Source: Chaetomium olivaceum
Taxonomy: Eukaryota; Ascomycota; Sordariomycetes; Sordariales; Chaetomiaceae
Reading direction: 5' to 3'
Assembly: GCA_039881045.1 (NCBI GenBank)
Contig: JAYWVB010000001.1
Span: 620,001-684,000 of the forward strand
Length of the DNA stretch: 64,000 nucleotides
Shown here piece after piece: positions 1 through 10,022 of the stretch (position 1 is the first letter of the stretch; each line of letters begins with the position of its first letter). The position numbers were made by a program, and so were the translations under genes. The notes below the pieces were generated by a model that was not told the origin of the DNA, ran no database searches, and was given only the letters and a program-made list of their open reading frames with translations.

Positions 1-156
1 TCCTTCGGCGAAGGGACGGAGTTGTTCGTTGGAGTAGTCGAGGTGGGCGATGCTGTTGCGGAGTTCGAGGACTTTGAGGTGGAGGGTGGAGAGGGGGAGT
101 TCGGTAAGGGCGGCGGCGAAGCGGGTGGGGGATATGGGGAGGGCTTCGGAAGACAT
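1..156 (-). CDS. Tma17-like proteasome-assembly chaperone, 5' part
   Basis: The reading frame runs from an ATG at 154-156 leftward off the window edge, giving 52 residues. It begins MSSEALPISPTRFAAAL and continues with LELRNSIAHL and YSNEQLRPF. The helical pattern E-x-x-N-S-I-x-H-L-x-x-S-N-x-x-L is what I associate with Tma17/Adc17, a small fungal protein that helps assemble the Rpt6-Rpt3 pair of the proteasome base under stress. Only the N-terminus is visible, so this is a motif-level guess from memory. The rest of the gene lies outside the window. It is transcribed away from the rhomboid gene, with a 589-bp shared upstream region. A different small coiled-coil protein is possible. Confidence 0.5.
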   Translation of the reverse strand, partial: MSSEALPISPTRFAAALTELPLSTLHLKVLELRNSIAHLDYSNEQLRPFAEG

Positions 157-745
157 GGTTGTGGTTTGGTTTGGTTTGGTTTGTTTAACGGTCGTTAGAG
201 GGTTGGTTGATTAAGGAGCTTGGTTTGTTGGAGGTCGTTGGGATTGTTGAATGGAGGTTTGCTTGTGGTTGCGGGGTTGGCTTGTAAGTCTTGATGAAGG
301 TTCCGCGGAATACAGGAAGGTGTTTCGCGAGCGTGGCTAACCAATTGGTTATCGTTGTTTTGATGACGACTGTTTCGGTTGCCCGCGTTGATGGCTGCCG
401 CAATGAAAGATGACTTTGGAGAGAAATGTTGTTTGTCGACGCAAGCTCCAGCGTTGCCTGTTGAAGCTCCCCTCCTTGCAGGGCGCCCGCGGACTCTGCC
501 CCGCTGTGGGGCCGATTGCTTTCGCCAAGACGAAAACCCCAATGGCATTGCCTGCCGAGTTAGCTGGCTCGATTCCTGACCGGCTGGAATTTTCCCTCGC
601 ACCCCCCCCGCCGACAGCTACCTCCACCTCTTCAACCCCGATTCCTCCCGGTTAAGGGCGACCTCTTCAGCAGTCATATACCACAATATCCTAGTGGATG
701 GACGGTTAGGTGAACCGGCGCAACTGCGGGCGCCAGATTGCAACA
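157..745. promoter_or_regulatory. Divergent intergenic region
   Basis: This stretch separates two genes pointing away from each other and should hold both promoters and 5' leaders. It contains a short TTTGG-type repeat at about 165-183, just upstream of the leftward start codon. Several open frames cross it on both strands but overlap each other and show no family resemblance. I see no RNA gene. Confidence 0.5.
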
Positions 746-2401
746 ATGAACAGCTGCAGCCTGGGCGTCAATGCCTTCCGGTCCAGCGTCCAGGCCGCCG
801 CGCACCACCTAACGAGACCGTGTTCCCGACTGCTGCCGGCCGCCCCGATCTCGAGTCGCAGCTTTTCGTCCTGGCCAACTCCCCAGAGTCAGCAACAACG
901 ACAGCCGCAACGACAGCTCCAACGAGGAGGACATGGCCGGAATGCAGTTACGGGATCTGCCCTCCTACGGAAGGCCCGGCCAGTGTTGCCGCAATGGGTC
1001 GGCATTCGGACAATACTCGGGGCCGGTCCGTCATCACGCACTACGTCGACATACCGCCGGGCTACGAAGACAAGGACGGGCTGCCCTTTGCCAAGGACGA
1101 GTTGACAGCGAGCGAGGTGGTTGCCATTTTCGGGCCGTTCATGAGCACAACGGGGGGCAACGAGCTCCTGCGGATCCTCCACGGCCGGCGGGTTGCCGGA
1201 ACGCTCGATGACCCGATGCTTCGGGTCAACACGAGGGTGTATTCCAAGGAGCAGCAGAAGATCGCGCTCGCCTATCTGCGCGAAAAAGTACCCGTGGATG
1301 AGATCGCCAACGCGGGGCTCCGGGCCGAGGACGAGCTCGCGGCTCTGGAGAATGGCGGCTCCGCGGTACAGGCAGAGGAAGAAGACAGCGATCCAACAGA
1401 GAAAGCAACCAAGCTGAAACTCTACGGGGAGCGAGAAGAGTTACCAAAGAAGAACGTGTATGGACGGAGCGAACTCGATGCGATGCGTGGGAGAAACAAG
1501 GAAAAGTGGAAAGCGTATATGAGGCGGCTAGAGGAAGAGAAGAGGAAGCAGGAAGAGGAACGACACAAACTCGGGCCGATGCAAGTTCTTACCGACGATC
1601 AGCCGCGACAATTGAGCGTCAAGATGCAAGAGTACATGGCTAGGGGTCAGTCCGACCTCAAGGAGCCGCCCGTGATGAGTTTGTGGCAACGCCTTCTACC
1701 GTCTGCCGCTTTTGTGCTTGCCTTGTCCGGGCTCTGTGTAGCGTACGCCGAGTTCTACCAGCCGGCCAAGCGGGCAGATAGATGGTTTCCGGATATCCCA
1801 CCGGCGGCCCTCACGGTCGGCACGCTGATGGCGCTCAACGTGGTGGGCTGGGGGCTGTGGAAGATCCCGCCGCTCTGGAGGCTCCTGAACCAGTACTTTA
1901 TCCTCGTCGTTGCCACGCCGCGTGCCGCGACTATGCTGAGCGCCATGTTCTCGCATCAGTCCCTCGCCCATCTCGCGCAGAACCTGTTTATTCTGTGGTT
2001 CTTGGGCGTGCGCTTCCACGATGACGTCGGGAAGGGCTCATTTCTGGGAACGTATTTTGCGTCCGGGGCGATGGCCGCCTTTGGGACGCTCAGCTGGGCG
2101 GCGATGAGGAACGAGCTGACCATCACGTCCTTGGGCGCATCCGGGGCGATCTACGGTGTTGGTGCGGCCTATCTCTGGCTGCACCGGTTTGAGGGCTTCC
2201 GAATCCTCGGCCTCCCGCCGCCGCCGAGAGATGGCGTCGAGGGACTTACGCTCCTGGCCTTTGCGGCAGCGCTCAACATCGGCGCTGCCTTCACCGCCAA
2301 AGCGCTCCAAGATGGATATCACGGGGCATCTAGTAGGCATGGGCGCCGGTGTCCTTGCTGGCCACCTTATTGAAAGGAAAAGGGCGGCGAGGCCGGGATA
2401 G
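746..2401 (+). CDS. Mitochondrial rhomboid-family intramembrane protease
   Basis: About 551 residues after two frame corrections. The ATG at 746 opens an Arg/Ser-rich leader with no acidic residue for roughly 90 residues (RSFSSW at about 40), a classic mitochondrial presequence. The middle carries a conserved soluble segment (ITHYVDIPPGYEDKDGLPF, then LLRILHGRRVAGTLDD). The membrane domain follows, with HQSLAHLAQN, the serine motif GASGAIYG and the histidine motif DITGHLVGMGAG, so both catalytic residues are present. The leader and the last helix lie in one frame and the middle in another. One base appears missing at about 1026-1031 and one A appears extra at 2299-2301, after which the protein reads through to TAG at 2399. 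Such proteases cut transmembrane segments in the inner membrane. It could be Pcp1 or a second mitochondrial paralogue. Confidence 0.88.
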
Positions 2402-2867
2402 CCCGCCCAGCCAAGGTACCAGTCGCTGCTAAGTGATGGGTGGGAGAGGAGACGCAAGATACCTTTTATGTATGCTGATTCCATTGTTGTATGTTTTGGA
2501 ATACCTATCATGTATATCCACGGCTATAAGACAAGGCTTTGTGTTGAGTTTCCGAAGCCACCTCGAGGCCACCGCTCGGTATCGTGAACAAAGGGGCCAT
2601 TGTTGATTTGGGACAGCAATGCCAGTCGTCCAGAGCAACCAGGATGCCTGCCCAGATCAACAAACCCACAAGGGTCCACGTTTCAGCTGCATCCGTCTGT
2701 GCTGTGCCGATACCCGTTCTTGGCGTTAACGTTATTCCCGGAGTCGGCTGGGAAACGAAAGCAAACCATTGGCGGCCGGACTTGGCTCCACTGCGAATGG
2801 GCAGAGAGCAGTGGGGCACAGGGTCAGCACAGAGCAGCGGAGCGGTACGCTGACGCAAGAGTTGGGG
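2402..2867. other. Intergenic, convergent 3' region
   Basis: The 3' flanks of the rhomboid gene (rightward) and of the microgene (leftward) meet here. Open frames of about 90-130 codons exist on both strands but overlap one another and have no recognisable composition. I see nothing else. Confidence 0.5.
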
Positions 2868-3062
2868 CTACTGCACCAACCACCAGAGCTTGGGCCCTGC
2901 GATCTTCCGAATGCGCGCAGGGATGCCCGCGGCCTCCAGTTCATATGGGTCAATGGGGGGAATGGAAAGAATCTGCAATCAGAAATTAAGAGTGGCATGA
3001 GTGGCATGAGTGGCAGAGATGGAGATGACTTGAGTAGTTACCGTGGGTTGTTGGTTGGACAT
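2868..3062 (-). CDS. Two-exon 41-residue microprotein, function unknown
   Basis: Exon 1 is 3042-3062 (ATG, seven codons, MSNQQPT). Exon 2 is 2868-2972 (34 codons and TAG). The 69-nt intron at 2973-3041 has GTAACT at the donor and TGCAG at the acceptor and is in phase 0. Exon 2 reads ILSIPPIDPYELEAAG, then IPARIRKIAG and PKLWWLVQ: an acidic first half, a basic helix-like middle and a Trp-Trp aromatic end. The dense, non-repetitive composition and the clean splice sites make it look like a real gene, perhaps a small mitochondrial or membrane-associated subunit, but I do not recognise the family. It is divergent from the PhoD-like phosphatase gene, with 417 bp between them. No membrane span is obvious. 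A downstream exon cannot be excluded. Confidence 0.55.
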
Positions 3063-3479
3063 TGCCGCAATCAGAAAAGCACAGAAGAGGCACGCACCTA
3101 ACTCGGGTAGTTAGTTAGCTAACTCAGTTACCAACAATTCCAAGCAAAGACAACGAACGATTCCAAGACCCCAAGACCCCAAGACCCAATTCCAAGACCC
3201 CGAAACAACAGCGCTCCAACGGCCCGAGGGAGTGTGACTTGGTTGGTGGTGTGTCTTGGCGCTGTGCCGCTCCAACAATCCGGTTCCAAGGTTACAGAAG
3301 GAAGGATACTAGGATACTTTCGTAGTCATCTGAAGTTTAGTTTATCGTCCCAACCTCTTTCACCTTCTTCCATTCTCTTCCTCCTCACTCCCCAACATCA
3401 ATTGGCCTAATTGGCCTACTCGTCCACCCTCGTGCCCGCCCGCGACAAGCCCAGCCCAGCCCAGCGCAACCTCGCGACA
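3063..3479. promoter_or_regulatory. Divergent promoter with CCAAGACC repeats
   Basis: Shared upstream region of the microgene (leftward) and the phosphatase gene (rightward). At about 3161-3202 a CCAAGACC unit recurs four times. The last 100 bp before the ATG at 3480 are C/T-rich, as is usual just upstream of fungal start codons. Confidence 0.45.
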
Positions 3480-6412
3480 ATGGCGTCGCAACACCCTCAA
3501 AACCCTCTACCCCCCCGCCGCGCGACTACTCCTACAACAACAACGACGACGACGACAACGACAACGCCGCCACCAACCTCCCCCCACCCCTACCTCCCAA
3601 AGACACCCCGCCACCAACCTCCATCTCCTCCCCCAACCCCTACGCCTCCTCCAGCCGCTGGCGCCATGCCGAGTCGTCCGCCTACGCGCGCTACGAGAAA
3701 GAGAACCGTCAGCTCCAGCAGCAACAACACCAGCACCACCCTCACCTCCCCCACCACCACCACCACCACCACGGCCCAGTCGCGCGCGACGCCGACTCGC
3801 GCGGCGCAGGCGTCGCCGACCTCGCCAACTTCCTCAACAAGTCGCGCCTGGACCCGAGCGAGACCCGCGCCGACGATGCGAACCGGCCCGTCACGCCGCG
3901 CTTCAAGCCTGTTGTTGCGGGCGCGCAGGAGGCGAGGGTCGCTGTTGGCAGCACCGGTGGTGTGGATGCGAGTGCGGATGAGAGGGAAGGGGTGGAGCGG
4001 AGGGAGGAAAGAGGACCGCCGCCGGATGGGAAGGAGGTGGTTTGTGGGCCGCTGTTGAATTATCGGCGGATGGAGGGGAGACGGTGGGTGGGCAGTGCGT
4101 TGGTGGTTACGGCCGGGGGCGGGAAGACGCAGCCGATTGTGCCGACGGCGAATTTGTGGAGGGCGGATGGTGGTGGTGGTGGTGGTGGTGGGTCGGGAGG
4201 GGGTGGCTGTGATTGAAGGGGTGTGTCTTTGCTCGGATACGAGGAATACTTTCTGGCGGTTTGATCTGGTGGTGGAGATGGATGATGTTGAGACCAAGTG
4301 GGAGTATGAGCTGCCCGGGCTGCGGTTCGCCAGCAGCACCAAGCCGCGCGTGAACAACTTCTTCGTGCCGGCCGTCCATGAGTCGATGAGGATCATGTTT
4401 CACTCGTGCAACGGCTTCAGTGTCGGCACCGACGAGGCGGCTTGGAGCGGCCTGGCGCTGTGGAACGATGTCCTGCGCAAACATGAGGAGAGACCCTTTC
4501 ACGTCATGTAAGACGCCCTGGTTAGGTGGCAGACGGGATATTGATTTGGTGCTGATGGGTCACAGGATTGGCGGCGGCGACCAGATCTATAACGACGGCA
4601 TTCGCGTCGCCGGTCCTCTCCACGACTGGTCCAACATCAGCAACCCCAAGAAGCGGAAGGACCATCCGTTTCCGGAGAGTCTCCGCCAGCAGTGCGACTA
4701 CTATCTAAAGAACTACATCCGCTGGTACTCGACCGAGCCCTTTGCGAATGCCAATGGCCAGATCGCCCAGCTGAACATCTGGGATGACCACGATGTATGT
4801 CCCCTTTCTCTCGAGGCATTGAAGATACTGACCATGTAGATCATTGATGGATTCGGCTCGTACGTCAACGAGTTCATGAAGTGCGACGTCTTCAGGGGCA
4901 TTGGCGGCACTGCCCACAAGTACTACATGCTGTTCCAGCACCATCTCCCACCGCCCCCCTCGACCTACACTTCCGGTAAGCATCCTTCGAACGCCGAAGA
5001 GGCTTTTCTAACGTACCGCAGACGCGGTTCCGGCCACGGCGAGCGAGGAGGGACCAGGAATCGACCCCAACCAGCTCATGGAGACCTATGTCCACCCTCC
5101 GCTTTCGGAGCCCAACTACATCTATGGTCCAAATGCCGGGGTAAGTCGTAGCAGTAAAGTTCATCGGGATTGACCGCTGGCTAACAAGACATAGCCGTAC
5201 GTTTCGGAGCACTCCCACAACATGTTCACCCAACTAGGGGCTAGAATCGCCTTTTTGGGTATCGACGCCCGTACCGAGGTAGGACCCCGAGCCACCGCTC
5301 ATGAAGCCTTGTCTAACAGAGAATAGCGTACGAGGCACCAAGTCAACCACCCCGATACGTACAACGCCATATTCACCCGCTTGAAGCAGGAGCTCTCGGC
5401 TGCTGCGAGCTCTGGGCGGCCGTTCAGGCACTTGATCCTCTTGCTGGGCATTCCCATCGCATATCCCCGCCTCACCTGGCTCGAAAATATCTTTGCGAGC
5501 CCCGTGTTGGGTCCCATAAAGTTCCTGAACCGCCGCATGGGCATTGGCGGCAGCTTCTTCAACAGCTTCGACGGCAGCGTGGACCTCCTGGATGACCTCG
5601 ACGACCACTATACGGCCCGCACCCACAAGAAGGAGCGCAACTGGCTGGTAGAGAAGCTGCAGGGCATCTGCGCCGAGTTCTCCATCCGCATCACCATCCT
5701 GGGCGGCGACGTGCACCTGGCCGCCTTGGGGCGCTTCTACTCGAACCCGCGTCTTAACATCCCGGCCGAGCAGGACTACCGCTACATCGTCAACGTCATC
5801 TCCTCGGCCATCGTCAACAAGCCCCCGCCGGCCGCCGTCGCCAACCTCCTCGCGCGCCGCAACAAGATACACCACCTCAATCACGAGACCTCGGAAACCC
5901 TGCTCAAGCTCTTCGATAGGGACCCCGGCGCCAGCCAAAAGACGGCCGACCACAACCAAGTCACCATGCCCTCGCGCAACTTCGCCATGATCACCGAGAA
6001 CTCCCCTTACAACCCAGCCGCCCCGCCCAACGGCAACGGCAACGGTAACGCAGCCGGCCACCACCCGCCCGGATCTGCCTCCTCCTCCACCTCCAACGAC
6101 CCCAACCACCACCACCACCACCCCAGACCCAAAGACGAGCGCCTCCCGCTGCACGCCGGCGAAGCCAACTGCGGCACCACCCACAAAGCGGCCGCCGGTC
6201 CCTCCAGCCACGGGCGCGGCGCCGACGGCGGCCTGGACGTGTGCATCTGCGTGGAAAAGGACCAGCACGACGCGACCGGCCAGACCCAGGGCTATGGCCT
6301 CACCGTGCCGGCGCTGGAGTACAAGGGTCCCAGGCCGCCGAGTCTGGAGCTGTTGCCGCCGAGGAGCGCGGGGCGGAGTGAAGTTGGGAGTCGGGGGAGT
6401 GAGGCGAGGTAG
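3480..6412 (+). CDS. PhoD-like phosphatase-domain protein
   Basis: Six exons: 3480-4507, 4566-4794, 4840-4975, 5022-5140, 5195-5278 and 5327-6412, about 893 residues. All five introns are 45-58 nt with GT-AG ends. The N-terminal ~150 residues are low complexity (Asn/Asp, then a His run). Then come the fungal family signature CGPLLNYRRMEG and the metallophosphatase core: GGGDQIYNDG, WDDHD followed by IIDGFGSYVNEF, and GGDVHLAALGRFYSNP. These Asp/His motifs are the expected metal ligands. The C-terminus is Asn/His-rich and ends at TAG 6410. Two indels are needed: one C missing in the C7 run at 3510-3516 and one G extra in 4199-4203. Together they keep the total length divisible by three. PhoD-type enzymes hydrolyse phosphomonoesters or diesters, but the substrate of this fungal branch is unknown to me. 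Confidence 0.9.
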
Positions 6413-7697
6413 ACTTCTTGTTTTAGGGGGGTGGGGGGGGGGGGTGTTGGAAACTGTAGGAGAATAGGTTGGGGGTAGGAAACAAACCGGAAGGGGTGAT
6501 GATGTTGGATATGCTGGGGATGATGAGTGATGTTGGATGTGTCGAGGGGATGAGTATGAGGCTGTTGTGTTGGACAAGAGTAATGTAATCAGGATACCAA
6601 GTGTCTTTTGTATTTGTTGGAATTTTGCATTCGTCTTTTTGGCTAGTTAGTTCTGTGGATAGAATCTAGGCCTCCAAAAGGAGCTGGAAAATTGAGGACT
6701 GACTGAAGACATGAGCCCAAATTCCAACCGGTGCAATGGGTGCCATACCGATAATGCCTGTAACACACACCGAGACAGGCATAAGAAGGGAAGGATATTT
6801 GGCCACCGACATCCAACAGCCCGCCTCAAGGCATGTCAACCGTTAGGGACATCACAGGTCTCGGCAAAACCCATGATTCCAATTAGACGACGAGAACAAG
6901 AACGCTTCCACGAAGCTCTCATATATACACTCTACAATCCCTTGTTTCTAAGTCTTCCCCAGTCCAGAACACCCCGTCCCAGACCAGACCGACAAACCCA
7001 TTCCCCGTCTAAGCAACCGGCCCCTACTCCTTAACCCCATTTTACCGTATCAACCAACCGCCCATCAACATATTTTAAACAGCTCACCCCAGACCTGAAA
7101 ACATCTGGAACCTTCCCTCCACCCACCGCCCAGGGTAGGGGGAAACAAACCGCAAACATCCCAACTGCGCCATACCGTACCACCAATCCAGCTAGCCACC
7201 GACGGGCCGGTGTTGGTAGAAGCGGATTTCGGTCAGTGATAGGGGTTTCGTTTTCGTCGTCTCTTATAAAATGCATCGCCCCCCATGCCTCGACGGAGGA
7301 TGAATGTTCACCCGGCCGCGACGGCACGGCACGGTCCCGTGTACATTACATCCCGGCGGGACAACCCCCACGGGACACGCGGGGTGTGGGTGTGGAGGGG
7401 AGGGGAGGTTGGAATGTAGAGGTGAAACTAGCGGCAGTACTAAAAAGCCACGCTTCCTCGCGCCCCCTTGTGCCAGCTCACTAGGCTGACACTAAGCAAG
7501 CCACGGCTGTTTTTGGGGTTGGGTGTTGGGGGGGGGGGGGGGGAGGGCGCGGGTTGTCTTGTCTTTCATCCCGTTTCCTACAACCAACCCCCAACCAAGG
7601 CTTTGCGCGCGCAAGGCCTACTACCCCACGGCATGTTGAAACTGTGCTTCTCGAAGCGATACGATCGCCATCTAACCACGGCCAGCCAGCTGATCTC
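6413..7697. other. Intergenic between convergent genes
   Basis: The 3' flanks of the phosphatase gene and the leftward bHLH gene. It holds long G runs (about 6427-6444 and 7530-7543) that are prone to miscounting. Open frames on both strands are short and have no family features. No RNA gene is visible. Confidence 0.5.
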
Positions 7698-8919
7698 TCA
7701 ACTGCTAAGCAGATCCCTCACGCTCATCCCGCGCGGCGCCGTCGCCGTGCTACTGCTCGTGCGCCGATCCATTTGGTTCAGCATCAGCAGCGCGGTCGTC
7801 GCCTCCTGGTCCAGATCGCGCTGAGGCGGCAGCGCAGGGCTGGTCAGGGCGGACCCAAACGCCGAGTGCGAGGAAGCGGCCGTGTGCCCCTGGGGTCCGA
7901 AGAAGGGCGAGGTGGTGGTGGAGGTGCTGTAACCGCCGCCGCCGCTGCCGCCGTGCAGGCGGTAGTCGGACGAGACGGACGAGTACGAGTTGTGCCGGCC
8001 GGGGTCTTGTGGTCGCAGGGCGGGTGAGATAGAGGGTGCTTGGGAGCGGCCGGCGATGGGGGTGAAGCTGGGCGAGGGTGCGCTGGAGGAGCTGGTCATC
8101 TCGACGTCGGGCGAGCAGGGTCTGCCATGCCGCCGGTGCCGTAGTTGTGGCCGTGGCCGTGGTTGTAGGTGTCGGCCATGGAGGGGGATGGTAGACCGGA
8201 CTGGGGCGGCCGGGGTTCCGGATCCAGCATGGCTTCGGATCCGCATTGCGCCTTGAGCTTGGTGACGCAGTCTTCGAGGTACCTGACGTACTCGATAGAG
8301 GCCTGGAGTGGAGTGTTAGTGGAAACCGCAACACTGCGGGGCGAACACATGGCAACACGGTACGGACCTGCAGGATAGCTAGTTTGTGCATCTCTCCGGT
8401 ACACGCTGGTATCAACCCCTTGAGGACGGCAAACTCCTCGTTCATCTTGGACCTCCGCCGGCGCTCGATAAGGCTGTGGGCCGTTTTCCTCGCGATCTTC
8501 CTCCCGGCTGCGCTCGTGGCCGACGGCTGTTTCCTTTTTGAACCAGCCGCTGGCGTGGTCGAATTTGTCCCGGCATTGCTCTTGGATGCTGTCTTGGAAT
8601 TCGAGGCAGGGGTCTCGGGGCTGGGTTCCTCGCGGGGCTTCATCTGGATGATCTTGCGAGAGCGGGTAGGAGGCGGTGGGAGGGCAAACTGGTCCTTGGG
8701 CGGGTTGGCGGCGGAAGACCGCCTACGAGATTTGACTGTTTCGCTAGCCTGTGTCGGGTAGAAAGCCGCCGAAGTGTTGGGGTGGTTTGCGCCGGCCTCA
8801 CTCGCCACAGCTGGCGGTGGCAGTTCAAAGGCTAGCTGGAGAGAGGCCATCTTGGAACCGTCCTGGCCCTTGATGTCTGTTGAGGACGCTGGCGTCGGGA
8901 GAAATGTGTTTCGAGGCAT
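7698..8919 (-). CDS. Basic helix-loop-helix transcription factor
   Basis: Exon 1 is 8368-8919 and exon 2 is 7698-8302, with an intron at 8303-8367 (GTCCGT...CTCCAG), giving about 385 residues. The ATG at 8919 gives MPRNTFLPTPASS. Residues ~145-205 form the bHLH: basic region KTAHSLIERRRRSKMNEEF with the E-box-type His/Glu/Arg triad, helix 1 VLKGLIPAC, then HKLAILQ and, after the intron, ASIEYVRYLEDCVTKL. It should dimerise and bind CANNTG. The C-terminus is Ser/Pro/Gly-rich and ends MSVRDLLSS. One C is missing on the coding strand in the run at 8118-8120; restoring it joins the GTGGMAD and SPDVEM segments. It resembles Pho4/SREBP-like fungal bHLH factors, but I cannot assign an orthologue. 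Confidence 0.85.
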
Positions 8920-10022
8920 TGTGGAGGCCAGGGACAAAATCCGAGAGTGTAAGAACGAAGGCTCAAAGGGAGGCCTGGGGCGGAAGGATGGCGCGTGCCC
9001 AGCTTTTGACGGGTAGAGCAGCCGAGCTTGGCAGTCGGATCAGAAACTCAAACGTGAGAGATGTCTGAGCTGTGTGTGACGATCTCCGATAGTAGAATAT
9101 GATACTCAGTTCTACGAGCAAGATGAAAAGACACGAGGTCGGAGAGGAGAGTGAAGACGGGAGGAAGACATGGCGTCGGTTGCTCGGCGAAGCGGGTGGC
9201 CCACGGAGAGTGTGGGATGGCAGAAAGTTTGAGACATTGCAACACACGCCAGCTTTCCGCCAGCTTTCCGCACACACACGCTCAGCCTGAGGTCACAACC
9301 GAGAACGGACGACGGGGAGGGCGGTGCCTGGGGGAAAGGGATGATGAGCGGTCGCGTGCTCAGCTCCCTTCTTTAAGGCACGAGGTGCAATTCTCAGTGC
9401 TGATTGGTTGAAGAGCCGGGAGCTTTCGGTGAGGTGGGTGTGAGCTACAGAAAAAAGGGGGAGGGTAGCATTTTGTCGAGCTTATCCCCAGGATTGGTCC
9501 CCGTTTTCTGTATCCCACCGCTTACACATTCGCCCTTGTGTCATCCAAGCTCTTTTGTCCCGCCCAAACTCCCGGGGGCGACACCCAAAGGCGCTGCAGC
9601 ATGGGAGAACCTTTTTGTCCAACAGTCTCGAGGCTCGGCGACACGCCCCCTCGGAACCTTGCGGGCTTGTCGATCATCACGACACCCTGTCCAATGCTTT
9701 TAACACGCGTCGGCCTTGGCCCCGATTTCCCGGAGCACGACTCCCTTGAGGCAATTGGACGGGCTCGGTCGAGTGCTCGCGTGTCAAGAGAGAAACGTTG
9801 GTTTCGAAAACAGCCTGGGAATTCTAGACCACCTTAACTCCGGAATGCCTCGCTCATCGCTCCCTTCGTCGCAAAATATCCAATGCAACCGGTCCGAAGT
9901 ACATACATCCCATTCAACCCCCGTGCCCCGTCCGTAGGTGGCAAAGTCCCACGCCAAGTCTGGTTCATGGCCGCATCAGGTAGTTATCCAAGGTGAATGT
10001 TTTGAGGGCCCCGTCAGATCCA
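8920..10022. promoter_or_regulatory. Upstream region of bHLH gene and 3' flank of P5CDH gene
   Basis: Two leftward genes flank this stretch, so the left part should be the promoter and leader of the bHLH gene and the right part the terminator of the dehydrogenase gene. I see no coding signal or repeat of note. Confidence 0.45.
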
